Below, in pieces: positions 8,834-17,585 of a stretch of 64,000 bases of DNA. Position 1 is the first letter of the stretch. The number at the start of each line of letters is the position of its first letter. Made by a program: the position numbers and the translations under genes. The notes beneath the pieces were generated by a model. That model was not told the DNA's origin, did not search any database, and saw only the letters and a list, made by a program, of their open reading frames with translations. Source of the stretch: Clostridiales bacterium oral taxon 876 str. F0540. Its GTDB lineage: Bacteria > Bacillota > Clostridia > Clostridiales > Clostridiaceae. The stretch spans positions 282,820 through 346,819 of the forward strand of contig KE993496.1 in NCBI GenBank assembly GCA_000466585.1, read 5' to 3'.

Positions 8834-9535
8834 ATGGCATTTATTTCATTTGAAAATGTATATAAAGAATATTGTATAGGCGACAGTATTGTGAGGGCTC
8901 TGAATGATGCTAATTTTTCTGTAGAGCATGGAGAACTGGCAGTAATACTTGGCTCCTCAGGTGCAGGTAAAACTACGGCACTAAATATTCTGGGGGGGAT
9001 GGATACCGCAACACGCGGAAGGGTCATATTCGATGGCAACGATATTACTCACTGGAATGAGGAACAGCTGTGTAATTATCGCCGTACTGATGTTGGATTC
9101 GTATTTCAGTTTTATAATTTGGTGCCTAATTTGACCACACTGGAAAATGTGGAATTGTCAGCACAGATCTGTGAAGATAGCCTGGATGCTGCCGAGACTC
9201 TGGAAAAGGTTGGACTTAGTGATAGAATGACTAATTTCCCAGCTCAGCTTTCAGGCGGAGAACAGCAGCGAGTTTCTATAGCCCGTGCATTGGCGAAAAG
9301 ACCCAAACTTCTGCTTTGCGATGAGCCAACAGGTGCACTGGATTATGTGACCGGCAAGCAGATTTTACAGCTCCTGCAGGATACCTGCCGAAAGGAGGGC
9401 ATCACTGTTATTATCATCACTCACAACAGTGCTATTGCTCCAATGGCTGATAAGGTAATTAGATTCAAAAGCGGAAAGGTTGTAGAGATGATAGTCAATT
9501 CAGAGCCTATGAATATTGCAGAGATTGAGTGGTGA
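8834..9535 (+). CDS. ABC transporter ATPase (MacB/LolD type)
   Basis: 233 aa from ATG 8834, which has GGAGGG about 8 nt upstream; the frame stays open upstream to 8504 but that part overlaps the opposite-strand tetR. Walker A GSSGAGKTT, Q-loop FVFQFYNLVP, signature LSGGEQQR, Walker B LLLCDEPTGALD, H-loop IIIITHN. This is the ATPase class that works with FtsX-type permeases, and such a permease follows after 4 nt. Export or mechanotransmission role at the membrane; substrate not visible. Confidence 0.9.
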   Translation: MAFISFENVYKEYCIGDSIVRALNDANFSVEHGELAVILGSSGAGKTTALNILGGMDTATRGRVIFDGNDITHWNEEQLCNYRRTDVGFVFQFYNLVPNLTTLENVELSAQICEDSLDAAETLEKVGLSDRMTNFPAQLSGGEQQRVSIARALAKRPKLLLCDEPTGALDYVTGKQILQLLQDTCRKEGITVIIITHNSAIAPMADKVIRFKSGKVVEMIVNSEPMNIAEIEW

Positions 9536-9539
9536 GGCC

Positions 9540-12500
9540 ATGAAAAAAAGTGCATTTTATAAAGATATAAGAAGAACCCTAAAAAAGAATTTGTCCAGAT
9601 TTATTGCGATTACCGTTATGGCAGCTCTTGGAATTGGTGTATTTTCCGGATTTGCAGTGGGGTGTCTTGATGCATTTAAATCTGCTGACAATTTCTTTGA
9701 TAAACAAAACACTTACGACATCAAAATTGTGTCTACACTTGGACTTACTAAGGATGACATTTCAGCTATATCCAAGATGGAGGGTGTGAGTTCAGTATTT
9801 GGCAGTCCCGGCATGGATGTGAAGGTTCAGCAAAGCAGAGGAAGTTTACTGTTGGCAAATCTAAGTACCTTGGATACAAAAGGTATGAATAAACCTTATG
9901 TACTTGAAGGCAAACTGCCTACTAAATCAGGGGAAATTGCTGTGAACTCTAAATTTATAGAGGATACCGGCTTAAAACTTGGCGATAGTATTACTCTGAC
10001 AGAAAATGATATAGACGATAAAGCTGCAGCAAAGGATACAGGCTTAAGCAGCGGTGAGAAGGAGAACAAATCTGATTTGGCAATTAATATAGAAGGGGAC
10101 TCTTCAGCACCTTCCTTAGTGGTGAAGGATTACAAGATTACATCAGTTATTCTCAGTCCTCTAGATATTTCTAATACTAAAAAAGGTATCGCATCTGTGT
10201 CCTTCTCCTCAAGCAGCAATAATTACATGATGTATGTAACAGCAGACTGTATTAAAAGTGATATTTACAATTATATTTATGCTACTTTAGATGGTGCTTC
10301 AAAGCTGGATGGGTATTCAGAAAAGTACAAAATTCTGGTAGATAATATGACCTCTAAAATCAAATCCACTTTACAGGAAAAACGTCAGCGGTCTAGATAT
10401 GATGAAGTTGTGGGTACTGCAAATGCTAAAATAATTAAAGCGGAAGTATTGCTTAGAGACAAAATGGCAGAGGCAGAGCAAAAGCTATCTGATGCTCAGA
10501 AAAAAATTGACGATGGCTGGGTGGAGGTTAATGATGGACTTTCAAAGCTTAAGGACAATGAAACAAAGTTGCTCAAGGGTGAACAGATACTTTCAGCAGC
10601 AGAAAAGTCTGCAAATGAAAAGCTTAGTTCTTCCCAGAAAGACATTGATATAGGCTGGACAGATTTAAAGGTCGGTGAAGAAAAATTAAAGAGTGAGGAA
10701 GCAGCTGCACTGGAACAGTTTTCAATCAATGAACACAAGCTTGCAGAAAGCAGTAATACACTTAACAGACAAGAAATTGATGCAGTTGCACAGTTAACCG
10801 GAGTAGTTTCTGCGCTGCCAAAAGATGCACAGAAAATATGGAATAGTGAAAACGTTAAGAAGGCATGGGCGGATATGCTTGAAGACGGTTCTAAGGCTGC
10901 TCCATATCTATTGGCAGTTAAGCAGGGGGAGACACCAGCGCAAGATCAAGTTAATGACTATAATGCTGCAATGGTAAGGCTCAAAGCTGATACTCAGGCT
11001 TTTGCTACAAGCTTTATTATAGGCGGAGCTTCACTTACAGAGGAACAAATATCCGGCTTTTCCAGTCTCGCTGTTGCTCAGGGTACGCTAAATTATAGCC
11101 AAACCCTGCTTAAGAAAAATTCGGCGGTTCTGGCAGCTCAAAAAGCTGGCGTATTGACGCAGCTTTCCAATGCCCGCCAGAAAATAGAGGATAGTAAGGC
11201 ACAGCTTACTATCGGACAGAAGAAATTGAATGACAGCAAAGCTGAAGCGGAGATTCAATTTGCTGAAAAGCATGCAGAAATAAATGATGGTAAGCAAAAA
11301 CTGGCGGATGCAAAGAAAAAATTGAATGACGCTAGAGTTAAACTAATTGATGGGCAGGCGGAGCTTAATAAGAATAAGTCTGAATACAATAACACCATTG
11401 CTGATGCAAGACAGAAGCTTTCAGATGCTAAGGATAAGGTCTCTAATATAAGCGCAGCAAAATGGTATATATGGGATAGGAGCGATAATGACAGTATTGC
11501 CGGGCTTAAAAGTGATATAAGCTTCATTCAGGAGGTTACCAAGGCCTTCCCTATTATTTTCTTTCTAGTGGCGGTGCTTATCAGCCTGACCACTATGACT
11601 CGTATGGTAGAAGAGGATCGTGGGTTAATCGGGACGTATAAATCACTTGGTTATTCTAACTATCAGATTAGCCTGAAATATATTTTATATGCAGTTTTGG
11701 CTTGTGTCATTGGAGGGATTTTTGGAAGCGTGATTGGATTTGTTGTACTTCCAAAGGTTATTGCAATTGTAACCAACACCTTGTATGTAATACCAAAGTT
11801 TCAGCTGTCCTTCAATCCTTATTATGGTTTTGGTGGCTTTGGACTATTCCTATTAGGTATTTCAGGTGCAACTGCTATCTCTTGCGTTGAAATGCTGCGC
11901 CAGCGTCCTGCAGAGCTGCTGCGTCCAAAAGCGCCTAAAGCAGGAAGCCGTATTTTACTGGAACGCATTTCATTCGTTTGGAAGAAGCTTAATTTTTTAA
12001 ATAAAGTAACCTGCCGTAACTTGTTCAGATATAAGAAACGTGCAATCATGACAATTACGGGTATTTTAGGCTGCACAATGCTCATAGTGCTGGGATTTGG
12101 TGTGAAGGATAGCGTAGGAAGTTTAATGTCTGATCAGTTTGATAAGATAACTGTATATGATGCTATCGTAGTAACAGATAACTTAAATACAGAGAAGGTG
12201 AACACACTTGCCAATGAGTGGAAAGCCTCCGGAAAGGTGGAGGATGCGCTGCAGCTTCAGATTAAAACTTTGACACTGCGAAGTAAGAGTGATAGTTTAG
12301 ATATTACCGTTATGGTAATTCCAGACGGTGCGGACCTGGGACGCTATGTTCACCTATATGATTCTAAAACTCATAAGTCAATGATCTTACCGAAAAGTGG
12401 TATTGTGGTTACTCAAAATGCAGCGAAAAAGCTTGGTTTAACTAGTGGAGACATTGTTGCTATGCAAAATGAGAATAACATAGAGCATGATTTCACAGTA

Positions 12501-13121
12501 TCTTATGTAGCTACAAATTATGCAGGTAATTATGTGTATGTCAGTGAAAGCTGCTATCAGGAAGCCTTTGGAGACCATGACGGAACCTCCTTCTTACTGA
12601 ACTTAACAAATAAGAAAGCAGATCAGAAGTGGCTGGATGACTTAAGTGATGATGAAAGAATTCTCAAAGTCAACAGCAGTCAATCAGTAAAAAATGCATT
12701 TAGTGATGTAAATAATCTTATTAATATGGTAGTTTATCTTTTGATTGGTATGTCTGCAGTATTGGCTTTGACAGTTCTATTCACACTATCTAATATCAAT
12801 ATCAGCGAGCGTGAGAGAGAACTTGCCACCATCAAGGTACTTGGGTTCCAGCGCGAAGAGGTATATTCTTATGTAAACAGGGAGACATTTATCCTTACAC
12901 TATTGGGCATCCTGTGCGGTCTTCCGGCAGGATATGGCATCACCTATGGTATTTTGGCCAACGTCAGCATTGCAGACATCGCTTTTAAGGTTCGTGTTTC
13001 TGTAATCTCTTATCTTATTGCAGCTGCTATTACAATGATTTTTGCAGTATTGGTAAATAAAATCACTAACAAGAGCTTGAGAAAAATTAACATGGTTGAA
13101 GCATTAAAAAGTGTGGAATAA
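9540..13121 (+). CDS. Large FtsX-like ABC permease with extracellular coiled coil
   Basis: 1193 aa from ATG 9540 (GGTGAG just upstream; it starts 4 nt after the ATPase stop). Helix 1 is at about residues 18-40. A very large outside domain follows, with a MacB-like core and a coiled coil from about 305 to 640 rich in repeats of the AEQKLSDAQKKIDDG type. Helices resume near 665, 725 and 770 with an FtsX core; a second outside domain (about 860-1060) and a second FtsX core with three helices close the protein. The two-core layout is typical of drug- or lipid-handling exporters paired with TetR. The coiled coil could span the cell wall. Confidence 0.88.
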   Translation: MKKSAFYKDIRRTLKKNLSRFIAITVMAALGIGVFSGFAVGCLDAFKSADNFFDKQNTYDIKIVSTLGLTKDDISAISKMEGVSSVFGSPGMDVKVQQSRGSLLLANLSTLDTKGMNKPYVLEGKLPTKSGEIAVNSKFIEDTGLKLGDSITLTENDIDDKAAAKDTGLSSGEKENKSDLAINIEGDSSAPSLVVKDYKITSVILSPLDISNTKKGIASVSFSSSSNNYMMYVTADCIKSDIYNYIYATLDGASKLDGYSEKYKILVDNMTSKIKSTLQEKRQRSRYDEVVGTANAKIIKAEVLLRDKMAEAEQKLSDAQKKIDDGWVEVNDGLSKLKDNETKLLKGEQILSAAEKSANEKLSSSQKDIDIGWTDLKVGEEKLKSEEAAALEQFSINEHKLAESSNTLNRQEIDAVAQLTGVVSALPKDAQKIWNSENVKKAWADMLEDGSKAAPYLLAVKQGETPAQDQVNDYNAAMVRLKADTQAFATSFIIGGASLTEEQISGFSSLAVAQGTLNYSQTLLKKNSAVLAAQKAGVLTQLSNARQKIEDSKAQLTIGQKKLNDSKAEAEIQFAEKHAEINDGKQKLADAKKKLNDARVKLIDGQAELNKNKSEYNNTIADARQKLSDAKDKVSNISAAKWYIWDRSDNDSIAGLKSDISFIQEVTKAFPIIFFLVAVLISLTTMTRMVEEDRGLIGTYKSLGYSNYQISLKYILYAVLACVIGGIFGSVIGFVVLPKVIAIVTNTLYVIPKFQLSFNPYYGFGGFGLFLLGISGATAISCVEMLRQRPAELLRPKAPKAGSRILLERISFVWKKLNFLNKVTCRNLFRYKKRAIMTITGILGCTMLIVLGFGVKDSVGSLMSDQFDKITVYDAIVVTDNLNTEKVNTLANEWKASGKVEDALQLQIKTLTLRSKSDSLDITVMVIPDGADLGRYVHLYDSKTHKSMILPKSGIVVTQNAAKKLGLTSGDIVAMQNENNIEHDFTVSYVATNYAGNYVYVSESCYQEAFGDHDGTSFLLNLTNKKADQKWLDDLSDDERILKVNSSQSVKNAFSDVNNLINMVVYLLIGMSAVLALTVLFTLSNINISERERELATIKVLGFQREEVYSYVNRETFILTLLGILCGLPAGYGITYGILANVSIADIAFKVRVSVISYLIAAAITMIFAVLVNKITNKSLRKINMVEALKSVE

Positions 13122-13166
13122 GATGATATTTTTTATTTGTGGAATCTAACTAAATAGAATAATGAG

Positions 13167-13207
13167 AGAGCTCCCCTACAGATTAAAGTTCTGCAGGGGA
13201 GCTTTTT
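13167..13207 (+). terminator. Terminator of the TetR-linked ABC exporter operon
   Basis: AGCTCCCCTACAG pairs with CTGCAGGGGAGCT around ATTAAAGTT, followed by TTTTT. Confidence 0.9.
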
Positions 13208-13282
13208 AAGGTTGTATTATTGCCGTTATTAAGTTTAATTTAATGTAGAGTAGAAAGTTAATAGAATTACATCAACTTTCAT

Positions 13283-13310
13283 CGCGATAAGAAGATATCT
13301 TCTTATCGCG
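13283..13310. repeat. CGCGATATC palindrome family, copy A
   Basis: A perfect 28-nt palindrome with arms CGCGATAAGAAGAT and ATCTTCTTATCGCG. Compared with copies at 30067, 52534 and 60228, the inner ATAAGAAGAT part is inverted relative to the CGCG ends. It lies in a 340-nt gap between the ABC exporter and the two-component system; apart from the terminator and promoter-like AT-rich DNA I see nothing else in that gap. Confidence 0.75.
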
Positions 13311-13467
13311 AAATCTAGAAATCAAGATATCATTTAATCAGATTTTAACCTTAATATTGGATAATATAATATAATAAAAACAAGTAATATATTTAAAGTT
13401 ATTGGAAGATATTATATAGTAGTCTATAGTGGGCAAAGGCTCACTATTTTCATATGGAGGTATGAAC

Positions 13468-14148
13468 TTGAGGAGTTTTAAAATTCTTTTAGTGGAAGAC
13501 GAAATACAAATGTCAATGGTTATAGAGATGGAGCTTGAGCATGAAGGCTATGAGGTAGATATTGCACATGATGGAATGGAAGCGCTTCGAAAAGCTGAAA
13601 ACACAGAATATAAATTAATACTGCTTGATATAATGATACCAAATTTAAATGGAGTAGAAGTGTGTAAAAGAATAAGGGGGTTTTCTGATGTACCTATTAT
13701 AATGCTCACAGCAAAAGGTGAAATACAGGACAAGGTTTTGGGTCTGGATGCAGGTGCAAATGATTACTTAACAAAGCCCTTTGCAATAGAGGAGCTGCTT
13801 GCAAGAATACGCGTATATGAAAGAAACAAGTCAGTAAAAGATGACAAGGATGTAATAAAAGTCAGGGATGTTGTGATGGATAATAAAACGCACAAGGTAT
13901 GGAGAGCCTGCAGAGAAATTGAGCTTACAAAAAAGGAATACGATATTCTTGAACTCCTTCTTATAAATAAAAATATAGTGCTGACAAGGGAGACAGTTAT
14001 TGAAAAGGTTTGGGGATACGATTTTATAGGCGATACTAAAAATGTTGATGTATTTATTAGATATTTAAGAAGCAAGATTGATGATGACTTTGAAGATAAG
14101 CTTATTACTACCGTTAGAGGTGTAGGATATGTCATTGAAGAAAATTAA
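13468..14148 (+). CDS. OmpR-family response regulator
   Basis: About 226 aa. Receiver domain at residues 1-115 with phospho-acceptor Asp in ILLDIMIPNLNG, conserved Lys in NDYLTKPF, then a winged-helix DNA-binding domain (about 130-225) with TKKEYDILELLL and VDVFIRYLRSKI. The start is uncertain: GGAGG (13456-13460) lies 7 nt from the TTG at 13468 but only 1 nt from the ATG at 13462, so the TTG is preferred. It overlaps the sensor kinase gene by 20 nt. Probably controls envelope functions, given the PAP2 phosphatase downstream. Confidence 0.9.
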   Translation: MRSFKILLVEDEIQMSMVIEMELEHEGYEVDIAHDGMEALRKAENTEYKLILLDIMIPNLNGVEVCKRIRGFSDVPIIMLTAKGEIQDKVLGLDAGANDYLTKPFAIEELLARIRVYERNKSVKDDKDVIKVRDVVMDNKTHKVWRACREIELTKKEYDILELLLINKNIVLTRETVIEKVWGYDFIGDTKNVDVFIRYLRSKIDDDFEDKLITTVRGVGYVIEEN

Positions 14149-15538
14149 AGATTTATTGAAAAGTATTAAAAGTACAAGAATTTCTATAAAGTTGACAGTA
14201 ATATATGCATTTATGTTTTCTTTGGTCTTGCTTTTATTAAACGCTTCAATTTTGTTTGGTGTAAAATATTATCTTTATAATCAGGCAAATAGACAAATTG
14301 ATGATATGCAGACAATAATGTCTAATAAGCTCTCAGATCAAAATGGACAGGTGGATTTAGAAAGTAAAGAGCTTTTTTCTGATGTTCCTCCTAGGGAAAG
14401 CATATCTATAAGGATAGTTGATAGGGATGGAAAAATATTAAACTCAACATTTGGGTTTGACAACAGGTTTAAACTTCCTAATGTCAATGGAAAAAAACTA
14501 AAGAATAATGCAAGGCACCAGGAAGATAAAGAAAGACATTTGGTTTATAAAAATGTTCAAGTGCAAAACAAGAATTATGGAACAGTTTTTATGCAGATAG
14601 TGAAGGACATGCACAATGAGTATGATTTCTTGAAAATACTGTTTGCTGTTATGGCCGTGGCTGATTTTCTCGGCGTTATAGCAGCAATTATACTTGGATA
14701 TATGGTTAGCAAAAGGATGTTAAAGCCTATAGACTATATAACTAAGACGGCAGAAAATATCAGCATAAACAATTTAAAGGAAAGAATAGAGGTAAAGGGG
14801 CCTGATGATGAGCTTAAAAGGCTTGCAAATACCTTTAACAAAATGATAGACAGACTTCAGGATGCCTTTAACAGACAGACTCAGTTTGTGTCAGATGCTT
14901 CCCACGAGCTAAGAACTCCCATAGCTGTCATTCAAGGTTATGCTAATTTATTGGATAGATGGGGAAAGGATGACAGGGCTGCACTTGAAAAATCAATCTA
15001 CGGCATTAAGTTAGAGGCAGGAAATATGGCTAATCTCATTGAAAAACTGCTTTTCCTTGCTAAGGGAGAGAGCGGCCAAAAGGTAGTTGAAAAGAAAGAA
15101 TTTTATCTAAATGAACTTATAGATGAAGTTGTGAAAGAAAGCAGACTTATCGAAGAAAGTCACAATATAACAAACAGCAGTAATGTCAAGGTTAAGATTC
15201 TTGCTGACTACAAGATGATAAAGCAGCTGCTTAGAATATTTATTGAAAACAGTTTGAAATTTACTTCTAAGGAAGGAACAATTGACATAAACTCAGAAGC
15301 AGATGATAAGGAAGTTAGAATAACTGTAAGTGACAACGGCATTGGAATTCCTAAAGATGAAATAGAAAAAATCTTTGATAGATTCTATACTGTTGATAAA
15401 TCAAGGTCTAAAGAGTTAGGGGGCACTGGTCTCGGTCTATCTATCGCAAAGTGGATAGTTAATATGCATCAGGGAACCATTGACGTGGAAAGTGAAGAAG
15501 GAAAATGGACAAAAATTACTGTAGCCTTCAAGCTATAA
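14129..15538 (+). CDS. Sensor histidine kinase
   Basis: 469 aa. Two membrane helices (about 22-45 and 170-192) flank an outside sensing domain of about 125 residues; then HAMP (about 195-245), HisKA with the phospho-His in SDASHELRTPIAVIQGY near 256, and an HATPase domain with N-box FIENSLKF, G1 DNGIGIP, F-box FDRFY and G2 GGTGLGLSI. It starts inside the response-regulator gene, so the pair is translationally coupled. The layout is ArlS/CssS-like; the stimulus cannot be read from the sequence. A terminator follows at once. Confidence 0.92.
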   Translation: MSLKKIKDLLKSIKSTRISIKLTVIYAFMFSLVLLLLNASILFGVKYYLYNQANRQIDDMQTIMSNKLSDQNGQVDLESKELFSDVPPRESISIRIVDRDGKILNSTFGFDNRFKLPNVNGKKLKNNARHQEDKERHLVYKNVQVQNKNYGTVFMQIVKDMHNEYDFLKILFAVMAVADFLGVIAAIILGYMVSKRMLKPIDYITKTAENISINNLKERIEVKGPDDELKRLANTFNKMIDRLQDAFNRQTQFVSDASHELRTPIAVIQGYANLLDRWGKDDRAALEKSIYGIKLEAGNMANLIEKLLFLAKGESGQKVVEKKEFYLNELIDEVVKESRLIEESHNITNSSNVKVKILADYKMIKQLLRIFIENSLKFTSKEGTIDINSEADDKEVRITVSDNGIGIPKDEIEKIFDRFYTVDKSRSKELGGTGLGLSIAKWIVNMHQGTIDVESEEGKWTKITVAFKL

Positions 15539-15551
15539 AAGTAACAGGATG

Positions 15552-15587
15552 AGATGTCTCATAATACACTATGAGGCGTCTTTTTTA
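15552..15587 (+). terminator. Terminator of the two-component operon
   Basis: An imperfect stem of AGATGTCTCATA with TATGAGGCGTCT followed by TTTTTT. The rest of the 311-nt gap to the next gene holds AT-rich DNA and the structured leader copy 2. Confidence 0.75.
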
Positions 15588-15755
15588 ATTTTCAAATAAG
15601 GTGTTCATATAAAGATTACAAGTAATTCATAAAAAATATCCTGCTATTTTAATTTTATTTTAATCTTGATGATAGATAATGAAAATAGTAACTAATATAT
15701 TATTTCAAGGCAGGATTATAACAAATGTAGCAGCACTTTTTAGCAATACACTACA

Positions 15756-15844
15756 GGAGGCTAAAGTCCTAAATGGACTTTAGCGGGTAATTTGTGAGCG
15801 GAGCGAACACTCATAAACTACCCCGTGATCCGACAAAAAGGAGG
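15756..15844 (+). promoter_or_regulatory. Structured leader repeat, copy 2 (upstream of PAP2 phosphatase)
   Basis: Runs from GGAGG (15756-15760) to GGAGG (15840-15844). Hairpin 1: CTAAAGTCC (15761-15769) pairs with GGACTTTAG (15775-15783) around TAAAT. Hairpin 2: GGGTAATTT (15785-15793) pairs with AAACTACCC (15815-15823) with one A-C mismatch, plus an inner TGAG/CTCA. Pseudoknot: CGGA (15799-15802) with TCCG (15829-15832). The internal mini-ORF at 15773-15790 reads MDFSG-stop, 12 nt after the first GGAGG. The second GGAGG serves the PAP2 gene at 15851. Confidence 0.75.
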
Positions 15845-15850
15845 ATAATA

Positions 15851-16423
15851 ATGAATATAGAGCTTTTTAGATTAATAAACAACCTTGCATATAAAAATAC
15901 TTTGACAGATAGCGTAATGATAATATTTTCAAAGTATGTACCCTATGCATTTATGATGATAGTTGCAGTAGTTTACTTACTTGGTATTTTGCAGAAGAAC
16001 TCAGAATACAGAAAAGCTGCTTTTAGCACTTTTATTTTTACGGTTATCAATTTAATCCTAAGCTTTCTTATTGGAAGTATATATTACGTGGATAGGCCAT
16101 TTGTTCATAATAAAGTAAATCTACTGGTACCCCACACTTCAGATGCATCCTTTCCAAGTGATCATGCTACAGGAACAATGAGTATAGCCTTAGGACTTAA
16201 AATTAATAAAAAAGCATTAAACATAGTCTTAACCGTACTTTCTCTCATAGTTGGCTTTTCGAGAGTATATGTGGGTAATCACTATCCTTTAGATGTCATC
16301 GGGGCATATGTAATTGTTGCACTAACCAATTATATTTATAATCTTAAGTTAAGAGCCAAGATTGAGAGTATATATGAGGCCGTTGAAGAAAAGGCTTCGG
16401 CTAGATTAGGAATTGAGAATTAA
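15851..16423 (+). CDS. PAP2-family phosphatase, undecaprenyl-diphosphate phosphatase (BcrC-like)
   Basis: 190 aa from ATG 15851; the upstream in-frame region is the structured leader, and GGAGG lies 6 nt before this ATG. About five membrane helices carry the three PAP2 motifs: DRPF near 84 (with preceding Tyr-Val), PSDHATGTMS near 106-115 and SRVYVGNHYPLDVIG near 141-155. BcrC-type enzymes recycle undecaprenyl pyrophosphate for wall synthesis and protect against bacitracin. It follows a two-component system but after a terminator, so it has a separate promoter. Confidence 0.88.
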   Translation: MNIELFRLINNLAYKNTLTDSVMIIFSKYVPYAFMMIVAVVYLLGILQKNSEYRKAAFSTFIFTVINLILSFLIGSIYYVDRPFVHNKVNLLVPHTSDASFPSDHATGTMSIALGLKINKKALNIVLTVLSLIVGFSRVYVGNHYPLDVIGAYVIVALTNYIYNLKLRAKIESIYEAVEEKASARLGIEN

Positions 16424-16443
16424 ATTGAAAGGGGACATGTATA

Positions 16444-16857
16444 ATGAAAGAAAAAATCAATGCTTTTCTAAAAAGCGAAAAACTAAAGAAGGTTTTTAAA
16501 AAGATTTTCAACAAGAAAACTGTCATAGGTGCGATATTAATATTAGTACTGGCAGCAGCTCTAAGGATCGGATTTTCACTAATGTTTGAGGTGGAGGGGA
16601 CTGTTAATAAGGTTGAGGGCAGCAAGATTACAGTAGCCAATTTCCTCTCTACCAAAACAGTAGATATTGCTAACTTCCAGACTTCACTAGGTACAGTACA
16701 AGTTGGTGACAGAATAAAAATAATGAAGAACCTTTCCGGAGATATCATAAGTGTGAGAGATAGAAATATTTCAAATGCTGATAGAAAAGGAAGTTTCCGT
16801 GAGAATGGCAGACATGGTTTTAAGGGCAAAGGTGAGCGTAATTCAAGAAAAGACTAG
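16444..16857 (+). CDS. Small membrane-anchored protein of unknown function
   Basis: 137 aa. A basic N-terminus with many Lys, one membrane helix at about residues 29-47, then a beta-rich segment (VEGTVNKVEGSKITVANF, about 50-100) that looks like a small OB or SH3-like barrel, and a charged, Gly/Arg/Lys-rich tail. It is 20 nt behind the BcrC-like gene with ribosome site AAGGGGA, so it is probably co-transcribed. I cannot name the family; an accessory role in the envelope is only an inference from position. Confidence 0.75.
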   Translation: MKEKINAFLKSEKLKKVFKKIFNKKTVIGAILILVLAAALRIGFSLMFEVEGTVNKVEGSKITVANFLSTKTVDIANFQTSLGTVQVGDRIKIMKNLSGDIISVRDRNISNADRKGSFRENGRHGFKGKGERNSRKD

Positions 16858-16870
16858 AGATTTTAATAAT

Positions 16871-16925
16871 AAAGCAAGCGGGTTAGAGATATTAGGTAAT
16901 CGTCTTAACCAGCTTGCTTTGTTTG
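16871..16925. terminator. Bidirectional terminator between convergent genes
   Basis: AAAGCAAGC pairs with GCTTGCTTT, with inner GGTTA/TAACC. The flanks are T-rich in both directions, as expected between a plus-strand and a minus-strand gene. Confidence 0.7.
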
Positions 16926-16938
16926 CAAGTGTATTAAT

Positions 16939-17382
16939 TTACTTTTCCTTTGAAGTGAGCCTATGTTCCTCTCTCAGAGGCCAGTACAATTTAAATGCTA
17001 ATTTTTCAACTTCTCTCTTTTGCTTGTAACTAACCCTAAGAGTAATATTGTCAGGGATATCAATTCCCTCCGGAACGTCCTTTAACAGGGCATTGATACT
17101 TTTATTTATTTTAATATTTGACGCTTCATCTATAATGTTTTCCAGCATAACATTATAATTGCCGCTATTGTCTTTAATTACTTCATAGTAATCTTCTTTA
17201 TTTGCGTACTCGTATGAGTCTCCGGATGAAATCCAATTCATAAGAGCAGACTTACTGAATCTCCATTCCCTGCCTATCTTTCTGGCAGGTATATGCTCTT
17301 CCCTTAACAATTTTATTAATGTTCTTTCTCCAACTCCTAAAAAATTGCAGGCCTGTTCTAAATTTAAAATATCATTATCCAC
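16939..17382 (-). CDS. Excisionase/MerR-type helix-turn-helix protein
   Basis: 147 aa. Residues 5-52 form an HTH_17 (excisionase-like) domain: LNLEQACNFLGVGERTLIKL then EEHIPARKIGREWRFSKSAL. The C-terminal part (about 60-147) holds a conserved-looking block, DIPDNITLRVSYKQKREVEK, of unknown function. It is divergent from an ABC exporter with about 200 nt between, where GATAATTAACGCTAGTTATC (17417-17436) is an imperfect inverted repeat that could be its binding site. A DNA-binding regulator is likely. A second HTH_17 protein with a different C-terminus lies at 21937. Confidence 0.75.
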   Translation of the reverse strand: MDNDILNLEQACNFLGVGERTLIKLLREEHIPARKIGREWRFSKSALMNWISSGDSYEYANKEDYYEVIKDNSGNYNVMLENIIDEASNIKINKSINALLKDVPEGIDIPDNITLRVSYKQKREVEKLAFKLYWPLREEHRLTSKEK

Positions 17383-17585
17383 TTGCTTTCCCCCGTTTTT
17401 ATATAATGAATGACTTGATAATTAACGCTAGTTATCTATTTATTTTAAATTATATTCTAATTAGTAGCACTGGTCAATCAGATGCACAACAAAATCGTAT
17501 TATAGAGTAATTTTAAGTGAATATAATGTATAGATGGTTGTATTTTGATATATATAGCGGTATTATTGGTTTAGGGGGTGTCATC

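Noticed and set aside
10496..11527. Several open minus-strand frames inside the FtsX-like permease
   Set aside because: They mirror the repetitive coiled-coil coding sequence and have no ribosome sites.
17319..17510. 63-codon plus-strand ORF between the HTH gene and the ABC exporter
   Set aside because: It begins inside the opposite-strand HTH gene, has no ribosome site, and covers the likely divergent promoter.
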